Part shown: positions 17,150-25,736 of the stretch, piece by piece
Position numbering within the stretch: position 1 is the stretch's first letter
Layout of the letters: every line of letters starts with the position of its first letter
Assembly: GCA_037478835.1 (NCBI GenBank)
Contig: JBBFLV010000001.1
Span: 248,001-312,000 of the forward strand
DNA length: 64,000 bases
Direction: 5' to 3'
Origin: 630D-37 sp037478835
Lineage (GTDB): Bacteria > Chloroflexota > Anaerolineae > Anaerolineales > Villigracilaceae
Made by a program: the position numbers and the translations under genes
Notes under the pieces: model-generated
Seen by the model: the letters and a program-made list of their open reading frames with translations, nothing else
Told to the model about the DNA's origin: nothing
The model's database searches: none

Positions 17150-18117
17150 TTCGCAATCAATGGTATGTTGTGCTTGATTCCCGAGAGGTTGGCAAAAAGC
17201 CGATTGGGGTGCGGAGAATGGGGGAAGAAATGGTTTTTTGGCGCGATCAAAGCGGCCAAGTACATTGTGCTGTGGATCGTTGCCCGCATCGAGGAGCGGC
17301 GCTAAGCGCAGGCGCGGTGTTCGATGGGCGAATTCAGTGCCCTTTTCACGGCTTTGAATATGGGCCGGATGGGGCGTGCGTTCATATTCCGGCCAATGGA
17401 CGCGGGGGTGTGATTCCAACCGCCATGCGCCTCAAAGTGTATCCAACCTATGAGGCTCATGGTTTTATCTGGATCTTTTGGGGCGATCGGTTACCCCAAG
17501 ATTCGCCGCTCTTCTTTGATAACTTGGATGATAGCTTTTTCTATGGCATGGCAATTGATGCCTGGAATGTGCATTATTCTCGTGCGATTGAAAATCAGCT
17601 GGATGTAGTGCATTTGCCTTTTGTGCATCGCAAGACGATTGGTCGGGGGAATCGCACGGTGGTTGATGGCCCTGTGGTTGAATGGCGCGGTGAGAAAATG
17701 CTCTATACCTATGTCTACAACCGTGTGGATGATGGCACACCACCACGCAAACCCTCTGAACTGAGAATCAAGGATGCCCGTAGTGTGCATTTGGAATTGA
17801 TCATGCCTAACCTTTGGCAAAACTACATCAGTCCGAAGGTGCGTGTGGTGATCGCTTTTGTGCCGGTCGATGAGGAGCACACCTTGCTCTATCTGCGGTT
17901 TTATCAGAAATTCTTGCCGGTACCGTTCCTGGGCAAAGTGTTGGCCCAGTTAGCGATGCCTTTGAACGTTTATATTGCTCACGAAGATCGTCGTGTGGTG
18001 ATCACCCAACGGCCAAAGGCCAGTGGCCTGAAGATCGGCGAAGTGCTCATCCAAGGCGATTTGCCGATCATCGAATATCGTCGCAAACGAGCGGCACTGC
18101 AGGAAGCCGCCGGATGA
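17146..18117 (+). CDS. Rieske non-heme iron oxygenase
   Basis: 323 residues; ATG 17146 overlaps the previous stop. The Rieske [2Fe-2S] site is C-x-H-x(15-17)-C-x2-H (CPHRGAALS...CPFHGFEYG). The catalytic iron site appears as DVVHLPFVH. The length and single-component look match Rieske oxygenases of the PaO/VanA-like type. Its position immediately before phytoene synthase suggests oxidation of a carotenoid or other isoprenoid, but the substrate is not readable. It needs O2 and a reductase or ferredoxin not encoded nearby. Confidence 0.88.
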   Translation: MIRNQWYVVLDSREVGKKPIGVRRMGEEMVFWRDQSGQVHCAVDRCPHRGAALSAGAVFDGRIQCPFHGFEYGPDGACVHIPANGRGGVIPTAMRLKVYPTYEAHGFIWIFWGDRLPQDSPLFFDNLDDSFFYGMAIDAWNVHYSRAIENQLDVVHLPFVHRKTIGRGNRTVVDGPVVEWRGEKMLYTYVYNRVDDGTPPRKPSELRIKDARSVHLELIMPNLWQNYISPKVRVVIAFVPVDEEHTLLYLRFYQKFLPVPFLGKVLAQLAMPLNVYIAHEDRRVVITQRPKASGLKIGEVLIQGDLPIIEYRRKRAALQEAAG

Positions 18118-18163
18118 TCGGGTGAGCCTTTCGGGAATACGCCTTATGAAGCGAGGAGATAAG

Positions 18164-19138
18164 ATGATGGAGCGTTCACTATATCACTGGGAGAGCCGCC
18201 TTCTATCCAAGGCACTCAATGCCGCTCGTTCCCTTGAGCCTTTTCCTGCCCAAACCTTGAGATCGGCTCAGAGGGAATGTGAACGAATCACCCGTCTCCA
18301 CAGTCGGACGTTTTATCTGGCAACTTCTTTGATGCCCAGGGAGAAGCGCCGGGCGATTCGGGTTCTGTATGCCTTCTGTCGTCGCACGGATGATGTGGTG
18401 GATTGCAGTCAGGATGCCCAGGCCAGCCTGAATGAGTGGTTGCAGGCACTCAAAGATCCCCACCAAATTGCTCAAGACCCCGTGTTGCTGGCCTGGGATG
18501 ATGTGCGCCGCCGATATAGAATTCCCGATGAGTATGTGGAGCATTTATTAGAAGGCATTTCTCAGGATGTAAGTGTTTATCGGTATCGCCAATTCGATGA
18601 GTTGGCCTATTATTGTTACGGAGTAGCCTCTACCGTAGGGCTGATGTCTATGCAGATTATCGGGTATAGCAGCCTGGAGGCGATCGGTTATGCCATTAAG
18701 CTCGGAGTTGCGCTACAACTTACTAACATTTTGCGGGATGTTGGCGAAGATTGGCAGCGGGGAAGATTGTATCTACCACTGGAGGAACTCGAGCAATTCG
18801 GATTGACCGAGGCCGACGTGGCCAAAGGGCAGGTGGATGATCGCTGGCGGGCATTCATGCGCTTTCAGATCGGGCGTGCTCGGCGGTTGTACGAAGAATC
18901 GTTGCCGGGGATTGGCTATTTGCATTCCGATGGAAGGTTTGCCGTGGCCGCGGCAGCCGAGCTATACCGTGCGATCTTGGATGATATTGAAGCGCACGAC
19001 TATGATGTATTCAACCGTCGTGCCTATGTGAGCGATAAGTTGCGCCGCTTGCCCGGCATCTGGTTGCGGGCCAAATTGAATACATATCGACGTTCTCTTG
19101 CGCCTAGCAAGAAACAATTTTTTGAGGAGAAAGAATGA
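18164..19138 (+). CDS. crtB: phytoene synthase
   Basis: 324 residues from ATG 18164 (GAGGAG upstream; the next codon but one, ATG 18167, is equally possible). It joins two geranylgeranyl diphosphates into phytoene. The first Asp-rich motif is RRTDDVVD, the second DVGEDWQRGRLYLP, and SRTFYLATSLMP and LTNILRDV are conserved family stretches. A 46-bp gap after the Rieske gene is one of the larger gaps in the core operon but holds no obvious promoter. No GGPP synthase is in the window. Confidence 0.96.
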   Translation: MMERSLYHWESRLLSKALNAARSLEPFPAQTLRSAQRECERITRLHSRTFYLATSLMPREKRRAIRVLYAFCRRTDDVVDCSQDAQASLNEWLQALKDPHQIAQDPVLLAWDDVRRRYRIPDEYVEHLLEGISQDVSVYRYRQFDELAYYCYGVASTVGLMSMQIIGYSSLEAIGYAIKLGVALQLTNILRDVGEDWQRGRLYLPLEELEQFGLTEADVAKGQVDDRWRAFMRFQIGRARRLYEESLPGIGYLHSDGRFAVAAAAELYRAILDDIEAHDYDVFNRRAYVSDKLRRLPGIWLRAKLNTYRRSLAPSKKQFFEEKE

Positions 19139-20625
19139 CCAAACGAGTGATTGTGATCGGAAGTGGTTTTGGGGGGTTGGCCGCCGCAGTGCGCTTGGCC
19201 TCGCGCGGCTATCAGGTGGACCTTTTTGAAAAGCTGGATGCTCCAGGTGGCCGTGCCTATGCCATTCGCCAAGATGGATTTGTGTTTGATGGCGGTCCGA
19301 CTGTGATTACCGCGCCTTTTCTTTTCGATGAGCTCTTTGCCCTCTCAGGTCGCAAGCGAGAAGAGTATGTGGAGTTCATCCCAATCGAGCCGTTCTACCG
19401 AATTTTCGATCATAAGGGGCGCTACTTCGAATATAACGCCGACTTGGAATACGTAGAAAGGCAGATCGATCGCTGGAATCCGACCGATAAAGAGGGCTAC
19501 CGTCGCTTTCTCGGCACGACAAAGACCATTTTCCAAAAGGGATTCGTCGAGCTGGCCGATAAGCCGTTTCTCTACTTGACCGATATGTTGCGTGTGGCCC
19601 CGGACCTGATCCGTCTGCAGTCTTATCGCTCGGTGTATGGGTATGTCTCGCAATTTATCCAGGACGAATTTCTGCGTCGGTGTTTTACCTTTCACCCGTT
19701 ACTGATCGGAGGCAATCCGTTCGTGGCTTCGTCCATCTACGCCATGATCCACTATCTGGAACGGGAATGGGGCGTTTGGTATGCCCGCGGCGGCACGGGA
19801 GCGCTGGTGAATGCACTGGTGCGTCTCCTAGAAGAAGTGGGTGGACGGATTCACTATAACGCCGAAGTGGAAGAGATCGTAGTGCGCAATCGGCGTGCTG
19901 TAGCCGTGCGCTTGAAGGACGGGCGCGAGGTCCCTGCAGATTACGTGGTTTCCAATGCAGATGTGCCGTTCACTTACATGAAGATGATCCGGCCGGAGCA
20001 TCGCAGCTTTCGTAATTCGGATTTGCGTTACCGCCATCTGACGCAATATAGCATGTCGTTGGTGGTGATTTACTTTGGCACGGATCGACAATACCGTGAT
20101 ACACCGTTGGCACATCACAATATCATTCTCGGAGAGCGCTATAAGGAGCTGATTGCGGAGATCTTTGCCGCACGCAATCTGCCTGCTGATTTTTCGCTCT
20201 ACCTTCACATGCCTACGATCACGGATCCTTCTCTGGCGCCGGCGGGGCACGAGGCGTTTTATGTACTTTCTCCCGTGCCTCATCTCGGCGCGCCGATTGA
20301 CTGGAACGAGAAGGCCGAAACGTATCGGGATACGATCCTTTCTTTCCTTGAAGAGCACTATTTGCCCGATCTGCGCAAGCATATCGTAACGTTACACATG
20401 ATCGATCCGCGCCACTTTGCCGGCAATCTGAATACGTATCTGGGCACCGGATTTTCCATTCAGCCTACGCTTTGGCAATCGGCCTGGTTCCGTCCCCACA
20501 ATCGTTCGGAAGATGTCGAGAACCTCTACTTTGTCGGCGCCGGGACCCATCCGGGGGCCGGCTTGCCGGGCGTGGTCTCTTCTGCTAAGGTCGTAGACTT
20601 TCTGATCACCGGAGAACAGGCATGA
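19135..20625 (+). CDS. crtI: phytoene desaturase (CrtI type)
   Basis: 496 residues, ATGA overlap with crtB. The N-terminal dinucleotide site VIVIGSGFGGLAAAVRLASRG and the C-terminal signature FVGAGTHPGAGLPGVVSSAKV mark the FAD-dependent bacterial CrtI family, which takes phytoene to lycopene (or neurosporene) in one enzyme. Full length, no disruption. The number of desaturation steps cannot be predicted from sequence. Confidence 0.95.
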   Translation: MTKRVIVIGSGFGGLAAAVRLASRGYQVDLFEKLDAPGGRAYAIRQDGFVFDGGPTVITAPFLFDELFALSGRKREEYVEFIPIEPFYRIFDHKGRYFEYNADLEYVERQIDRWNPTDKEGYRRFLGTTKTIFQKGFVELADKPFLYLTDMLRVAPDLIRLQSYRSVYGYVSQFIQDEFLRRCFTFHPLLIGGNPFVASSIYAMIHYLEREWGVWYARGGTGALVNALVRLLEEVGGRIHYNAEVEEIVVRNRRAVAVRLKDGREVPADYVVSNADVPFTYMKMIRPEHRSFRNSDLRYRHLTQYSMSLVVIYFGTDRQYRDTPLAHHNIILGERYKELIAEIFAARNLPADFSLYLHMPTITDPSLAPAGHEAFYVLSPVPHLGAPIDWNEKAETYRDTILSFLEEHYLPDLRKHIVTLHMIDPRHFAGNLNTYLGTGFSIQPTLWQSAWFRPHNRSEDVENLYFVGAGTHPGAGLPGVVSSAKVVDFLITGEQA

Positions 20626-21920
20626 GTCCGCAAAACCCGCCTTTGGCTTCTTCGATCAGTCCTCGCAGTGCATGGACGGCTTTGAGCGCTTTGCGATACG
20701 GCTTCAGCGAGATTTTGCCCGTGCTGGAGCTCGTCCATCGCGAAGTCGGGGATGTGTTTCAGATTCCTTTAGGGAGTTTTCGCCCCGTGGTGGTAGCCAG
20801 CCCGGTTGGCTTGCGTCAGGCACTGGTTGAGATGCGTGATGCGTTTCTCTGGCGACCCGAAGGGGATCCGGTGGCGCGTTTGTTGCGACGGGGGGTGCTG
20901 GTCACCGATGGGGAGTTCCACGATCGCTTGCGCTCTGTCATGACCTTGAGCAATTCTCGCCGGCATTTTGCCCCGCGTTCTGCCGAGCTTTGGCGCGAAG
21001 TGGATACCCTGACATCGAAATGGGAAAGCGGCAAACGGTATGATATGTTCGTCGAAATGCGAAAAGTAGCGCTGGTGATCTTTGAACGGGTGTATTTCAG
21101 CCACGATCTCTGGCCACAGCTTTCTCAGATTTGGGAACCGCTCATGAGCGCGTTGGGGTATATCAATCCCGGCCTATGGATCTTCTTCGGAACTTCGGAA
21201 CCACCTAAAGAGGTACGTGTGTTGGACGATCACTTCTATGAGCTCATTCACCGGCGTCGTCGTGATCCGAATCCCCCGGATGACATGTTGACCCACTTGG
21301 TGCAGGCGCTGGAAGAGGACGGCCTGATCCGCGATCAGATGATAACCATGTTTATCGCCGGGCATGATACCAGCACTTCGCTTTTGGCGTGGTCGCTCTA
21401 CCTTATGGGGCGTCATGTCGAATGGCTGGAACGTGCCACGGATGAGGTGCGGCAGGTGCTCGGAACGCAGCCCCCCGACCCTGAAAATGTGGGACAGCTG
21501 AAGGTCCTGGATCAAGTCGTGAAGGAGAGCTTGCGTCTCTATCCTCCCATTCACGTTGGCAATCGTTTTACCGCACGCGATGTGGAGTTGGACGGATACC
21601 TGATCTCGGCCGGCACGCGGGTGATGCTCAGTTACTATCTGGTGCAGCGACATCCTGCCTGGTGGGAGGAGCCGGCAGCATTCCGCCCAGAACGGTGGAG
21701 TGACGACTTCCATCCGAAGCCCTTTACCTACGTGCCCTTTGGCGGTGGGCCGCGCAATTGCCTTGGAGGCTCGTTCGCGCAGTTGGAAGTTCGCTTGGTT
21801 TTGGCGCGCTTGCTACAGACGTTTGATTTCTCTCTCGTCCGCACGAATGTGCGCCCGAAAATGAGCGCTGCGCTGGAACCTTACCCCGGCGTTGAGATGG
21901 AGGTCTATCGAAGATCATGA
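20622..21920 (+). CDS. cytochrome P450, probable carotenoid hydroxylase
   Basis: 432 residues, ATGA overlap with crtI. All P450 landmarks are present: I-helix FIAGHDTSTS, K-helix ExxR (KESLRLYPP), PERW, and heme loop FGGGPRNCLGG with the Cys ligand. No membrane anchor. In Thermus the P450 CYP175A1 hydroxylates beta-carotene and sits near crtB, a photolyase gene and the B12 regulator; this gene has the same company, so beta-ring hydroxylation is the likely job. Redox partners are not in the window. Confidence 0.9.
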   Translation: MSPQNPPLASSISPRSAWTALSALRYGFSEILPVLELVHREVGDVFQIPLGSFRPVVVASPVGLRQALVEMRDAFLWRPEGDPVARLLRRGVLVTDGEFHDRLRSVMTLSNSRRHFAPRSAELWREVDTLTSKWESGKRYDMFVEMRKVALVIFERVYFSHDLWPQLSQIWEPLMSALGYINPGLWIFFGTSEPPKEVRVLDDHFYELIHRRRRDPNPPDDMLTHLVQALEEDGLIRDQMITMFIAGHDTSTSLLAWSLYLMGRHVEWLERATDEVRQVLGTQPPDPENVGQLKVLDQVVKESLRLYPPIHVGNRFTARDVELDGYLISAGTRVMLSYYLVQRHPAWWEEPAAFRPERWSDDFHPKPFTYVPFGGGPRNCLGGSFAQLEVRLVLARLLQTFDFSLVRTNVRPKMSAALEPYPGVEMEVYRRS

Positions 21921-22717
21921 CCTATTTCGGTTTTCTGCTTCGTTTCTTGGTGATCCCTATCCTGCTTTTGTGGCTGGGATTGTATTGGGATCGCCGCCGA
22001 GGGGTGCGCTTCCCGATGGAATTGTCTAGCTTACCGCCTCACCGGTTGGTCTTGCTGCACGTTTTGATTGCCGTTGTTTATACTACTCCGTGGGATAACT
22101 ATCTGGTGGCTACGCAGGTGTGGTGGTATGAGCCAAGCTTGGTGACCGGGCTTACGCTTGGTTGGGTGCCGATCGAAGAATACACCTTTTTTGTGCTGCA
22201 GACCGTTCTGACCGGTTCTTGGGCTTTGTGGCTGATGCCTCGTCTTTTGCGTGCGCCGCAATGGCAGCCGAGTGCCGGCATTCGCAAGTGGATGGTGCTC
22301 TTGCTTGGCTTGCTCTGGCTTCCCACGCCCTGGCTGCTCTTTCAGCGGGTGTTGCCGGCCACCTATCTTTCGCTGATCCTGGTTTGGGCCTTGCCGCCGG
22401 TCATGTTGCAAATGGCTTTTGGTGCCGATATTCTCTGGCGCTATCGTCGCCTGGTGACGACGATCATCCTCGTGCCGACGATTTTTCTCTGGATCGCCGA
22501 TGCATTGGCCATTCGGATCGGGATATGGACGATCAGCCCAGGGCAAACTTTAGGCTTGCATTTGCCCGGTGGTCTGCCTTTGGAAGAGGCGGTCTTTTTC
22601 CTGATGACGAATGTGCTCATCGGCTTTGGTGTCACGCTCGCTTTGGCGGAAGAGAGCCATGTCCGTCTTCAGGCCATGTTCCGCGCCTGGCAGCAGAGGA
22701 GCAAGCCGAATGCTTGA
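21917..22717 (+). CDS. lycopene cyclase, fused CrtYc-CrtYd type
   Basis: 266 residues with seven or so membrane helices, ATGA overlap with the P450 gene. Two homologous halves are visible: the first has TPWDN and GWVPIEEYTFF, the second ADALAIR and GLPLEEAVFFLMTNVLIGFG; the P-x-E-E motifs are those of the small membrane cyclases known from actinobacteria (as two chains), archaea and fungi. It would cyclise lycopene to gamma- or beta-carotene. This type is unrelated to the flavoprotein CrtY. Confidence 0.9.
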   Translation: MTYFGFLLRFLVIPILLLWLGLYWDRRRGVRFPMELSSLPPHRLVLLHVLIAVVYTTPWDNYLVATQVWWYEPSLVTGLTLGWVPIEEYTFFVLQTVLTGSWALWLMPRLLRAPQWQPSAGIRKWMVLLLGLLWLPTPWLLFQRVLPATYLSLILVWALPPVMLQMAFGADILWRYRRLVTTIILVPTIFLWIADALAIRIGIWTISPGQTLGLHLPGGLPLEEAVFFLMTNVLIGFGVTLALAEESHVRLQAMFRAWQQRSKPNA

Positions 22718-23300
22718 ACAGGGGCTTTGGATTGTCTTTGCTTTTTTCTTGGGCAGTCTGCCTTTTTCCATCTGGCTGGGGAAAATTGCCGATTTGGATC
22801 CCCGAAGGGTAGGGGATGGGAACCCCGGCACGACGAACGCCTGGAAGGTGGGTGGCTGGCGGTTAGGAACTCCGGTCATTGTGCTCGATTTTGCTAAGGG
22901 ATTTCTACCGGTAGCGCTGGCACGCTGGGAATGGGGTTGGTCAGGTTGGCCATTGGTGATCTTGGCCATGGCGCCCGTCTTGGGTCACCGCTTTTCGCCT
23001 TTTCTGCGCGGGCGCGGGGGCAAGGCGATGATGACCTTGCTTGCCGTTTGGTCTGGCTTAACGCTTTGGCAAGCGCCGCTGGTGGTAGGCCCGATCCTGA
23101 CGATTGGAACGCTTGCTCTGCGTTGGCGGGATGGTTGGGTGTTGCTTTTGAGTGCCTTGGTTCTTTTGATGGCCGTCCTCTTCGGACGCTGGGGTGGAGA
23201 GGCCCTGGCCTTGTGGTTCTTCAGTGCTCTCATGATTTGGAGCGGCTATCGCCATACGTTGGTCTGGCCGCCCTATCGGGGATCAAAATCCAATGCCTGA
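22710..23300 (+). CDS. plsY: PlsY-family glycerol-3-phosphate acyltransferase
   Basis: 196 residues, five membrane helices; ATG 22710 overlaps the cyclase end by 8 bases. Conserved PlsY motifs are visible: GSLPFSIWLGK, DGNPGTTNAWKVGG, DFAKGFLPV and LGHRFSPFLRGRGGKAMMT. The family normally moves acyl from acyl-phosphate to glycerol-3-phosphate in phospholipid synthesis. Placement between the lycopene cyclase and a glycosyltransferase raises the possibility of a paralogue acylating a carotenoid glycoside; that is inference, and it may simply be the housekeeping enzyme. Confidence 0.9.
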   Translation: MLEQGLWIVFAFFLGSLPFSIWLGKIADLDPRRVGDGNPGTTNAWKVGGWRLGTPVIVLDFAKGFLPVALARWEWGWSGWPLVILAMAPVLGHRFSPFLRGRGGKAMMTLLAVWSGLTLWQAPLVVGPILTIGTLALRWRDGWVLLLSALVLLMAVLFGRWGGEALALWFFSALMIWSGYRHTLVWPPYRGSKSNA

Positions 23301-24477
23301 ATGGCTTATCGGTTTCTTTTCTCTGGTCCGTGAGCAGATCGGAATGTTGCTCTACCTGCTCGTGATTGCCGGCAACACGCTGCTCAACCGGCTCTTTCTG
23401 CCGCGTCTGAAGATGGAAAATGTGACTTCAGAATGGCCGCCGGTAGCCGTGCTGGTTCCGGCACGGGATGAGGCCCACAATATCCGGCGTTGTATCAGTT
23501 CCCTGTTGACGCAGGATTACCCGGATTTTGAAATTTGGGCTCTGGATGATGCTTCGGGTGATGAAACGCTTTCGATTTTGGGTGATCTGGCGACCCAAGA
23601 TGCGCGCTTGCACGTTTTGGTAGGTGCGCCGCTGCCGGCCGGATGGTTGGGCAAAAATTGGGCCTGTCAACAATTGGTGGAAAGCGTTCCGCAGCGCTTT
23701 TCGCTGCTGCTTTTTGTGGATGCCGATACCTGGTGTGAGCCGCATGCGCTTCGCACGGCGGTGGCCATCTTGCAAAAGCAGTCGCTCGATTTGCTTTCCC
23801 TTTTGCCGCGGCAGGTGACCGGCAGCTTGGTGGAAGATTTGGCCGTGCCTATCCTTCCCTGGGCGCTCTTCAGCCATTTTCCGCTTTGGCTGATGCAGTG
23901 GCGCCTCCTGCCTTCGCTTTCGGCGGCGATCGGACAGTTCATGCTCTGGCGACGCGCAGTTTATCAGGGAATCGGCGGGCATGCTTCTGTGCGGGCGGAA
24001 ATCGTTGAGGATATGGCGCTCGCACGTCGCACGATGCAGGCCGGTTTTCGGGCGCAACTTTTGCCCGGTGTTGGGTTCGTTTCCTGTCGAATGTATCACT
24101 CTGCTGGGGAAGTGGCAAACGGGTTCGGGAAGAATCTCTTTGCGGTCTTCGGCCAACGGGTGAGCGTATATCTCTTTATCTGGCTGTGGTTGGGAATGGT
24201 TTTTCTGAGCCCCTGGGTGTTGCTACCGGGGAGTTTATGGGCCGGGTGGCCGGCTTCTCCTTGGTTGGCTGCATTTAGCATTCTGATCGCGTTTTTTATT
24301 TGGGGTTTGGTCGCACACATGACCGGATTGCGCCGTCGTGTAGCGATCATGTATCCACTTGTGCTTACAACGGGTCTTGTGCTGGCATTTTACTCAATGT
24401 TCCAAATTTTGACCCGCCGTGCTCGCTGGAAAGGTCGGCTTGTAACTTTCAGTTTATCGGAAAGGAGTTCAAAATGA
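23293..24477 (+). CDS. family 2 glycosyltransferase (CrtQ/HpnB-like)
   Basis: 394 residues, overlapping plsY by 8 bases. An N-terminal helix, a GT-A domain (VAVLVPARDEAHNIRRCISS, LDDASGDET, LFVDADTW) and the PAGWLGKNWACQQL segment typical of the carotenoid/hopanoid-associated GT2 group; several C-terminal membrane helices follow. It probably glycosylates a hydroxycarotenoid or related lipid. Together with the P450 and PlsY it suggests a glycosylated, acylated end product like the thermozeaxanthins of Thermus. Confidence 0.87.
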   Translation: MPEWLIGFFSLVREQIGMLLYLLVIAGNTLLNRLFLPRLKMENVTSEWPPVAVLVPARDEAHNIRRCISSLLTQDYPDFEIWALDDASGDETLSILGDLATQDARLHVLVGAPLPAGWLGKNWACQQLVESVPQRFSLLLFVDADTWCEPHALRTAVAILQKQSLDLLSLLPRQVTGSLVEDLAVPILPWALFSHFPLWLMQWRLLPSLSAAIGQFMLWRRAVYQGIGGHASVRAEIVEDMALARRTMQAGFRAQLLPGVGFVSCRMYHSAGEVANGFGKNLFAVFGQRVSVYLFIWLWLGMVFLSPWVLLPGSLWAGWPASPWLAAFSILIAFFIWGLVAHMTGLRRRVAIMYPLVLTTGLVLAFYSMFQILTRRARWKGRLVTFSLSERSSK

Positions 24478-25736
24478 AAAATCGTCCCCTTTTTGCCATC
24501 TGGCTGGTTGTTTTCATAGACCTTTTAGGCTTCAGCTTGATCCTGCCCCTTTTGCCCTATTATGCGTATAAATACGGCGCCAGCGATACCGTCACCGGTC
24601 TGCTCGTCGCATCCTATGCCGCTATGCAGTTGGTCGGTGCCCCGATTTTGGGAAGGCTTTCGGATCGCTACGGACGCCGTCCCTTGTTGCTGATCTCGGT
24701 GGCCGGTACTTCGTTCAGCTTTTTACTACTGGCGTTGGCCGATCCGATCGGCACGTTTCTGGCGCAGACCTTTGCTTCGCAATCGGCCAATCCGTTTGTG
24801 ATCCTGGTGCTTTTCATTAGCCGTATGTTCAATGGATTGACCGGCGGTAACCTGAGCGTGGCCCAGGCTTATATCACGGATGTGACGGACGAGAAGAACC
24901 GTGCCCGCGGTCTTGGCTTGATCGGGGCGGCGTTCGGACTTGGCTTCATCATCGGACCGGCAGCCGGTGGCTTGCTCTCGCAGGGAGGCTATTCGCTCCC
25001 GGCCTGGAGCGCAATGGCTCTTACGCTGATCAACCTAATGCTGATTTATTTCTGGCTGCCGGAATCGCTTTCGCTTAAGCAACGTGCTGATTTGCGAGGC
25101 GCAAGCCGCCCGCCGGTCACGTTACAGGCGCTTTTGGTGGCCCTGCGCCGACCGTATAGCGGTTCCCTGCTGATCACGCGCTTGTTCTTCGGACTGGCCT
25201 TTTCGATGTTTCAAACCATCTTTTCCCTCTACGCCTTGCGACGTTTCAACCTTGCCGCTCGCGATACCGGTTTTATTCTGACGTATGTCGGTTTGCTGGC
25301 GGTTATCGTTCAGGGCTATCTTGTTGGGAAGTTGGCCGAGCGCTATCGCGAGGATTGGATCATTCCCGTGTCCGTGGTGTTGATGGCGGTCTCGCTGCTC
25401 GGTTGGGCTTGGGCACCTTCGGTCGTCTGGCTCTTGGTGTGGCTGGCACCGATTGCGTTTGCAGGTGGCGTGCTGAACACGATCCTTTCTTCGGCCTTGA
25501 CCAAAGCAGTCCGCCCGGAAGAGATCGGCGGTATCTTAGGGTTTGCTTCTGCTCTGGATAGTTTCACCCGCATTTTGGCACCGATCCTGGGCGGCGCGAT
25601 GATCGCCCGTTTCGGAACCTCGGCTCCCGGCCTTTTCGGCGCTCTGGTGATGGGCGGGCTGAGCGTTTTTGTATGGCGGGTGATCTACAATCATCCGATT
25701 GCTGCGGAAATCCAGAAACAGCGTGAAGCATTATGA
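24474..25736 (+). CDS. MFS transporter (TetA/DHA1 type)
   Basis: 420 residues from ATG 24474, overlapping the GT2 stop; GGAAAGGAG precedes it. Twelve membrane helices, with the MFS motif A GRLSDRYGRRPLLL between helices 2 and 3, and a GLIGAAFGLGFIIGPAAGG motif C-like stretch typical of drug/H+ antiporters. It may export a pathway product or a toxic photoproduct; the substrate is unknown. Confidence 0.9.
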   Translation: MKNRPLFAIWLVVFIDLLGFSLILPLLPYYAYKYGASDTVTGLLVASYAAMQLVGAPILGRLSDRYGRRPLLLISVAGTSFSFLLLALADPIGTFLAQTFASQSANPFVILVLFISRMFNGLTGGNLSVAQAYITDVTDEKNRARGLGLIGAAFGLGFIIGPAAGGLLSQGGYSLPAWSAMALTLINLMLIYFWLPESLSLKQRADLRGASRPPVTLQALLVALRRPYSGSLLITRLFFGLAFSMFQTIFSLYALRRFNLAARDTGFILTYVGLLAVIVQGYLVGKLAERYREDWIIPVSVVLMAVSLLGWAWAPSVVWLLVWLAPIAFAGGVLNTILSSALTKAVRPEEIGGILGFASALDSFTRILAPILGGAMIARFGTSAPGLFGALVMGGLSVFVWRVIYNHPIAAEIQKQREAL

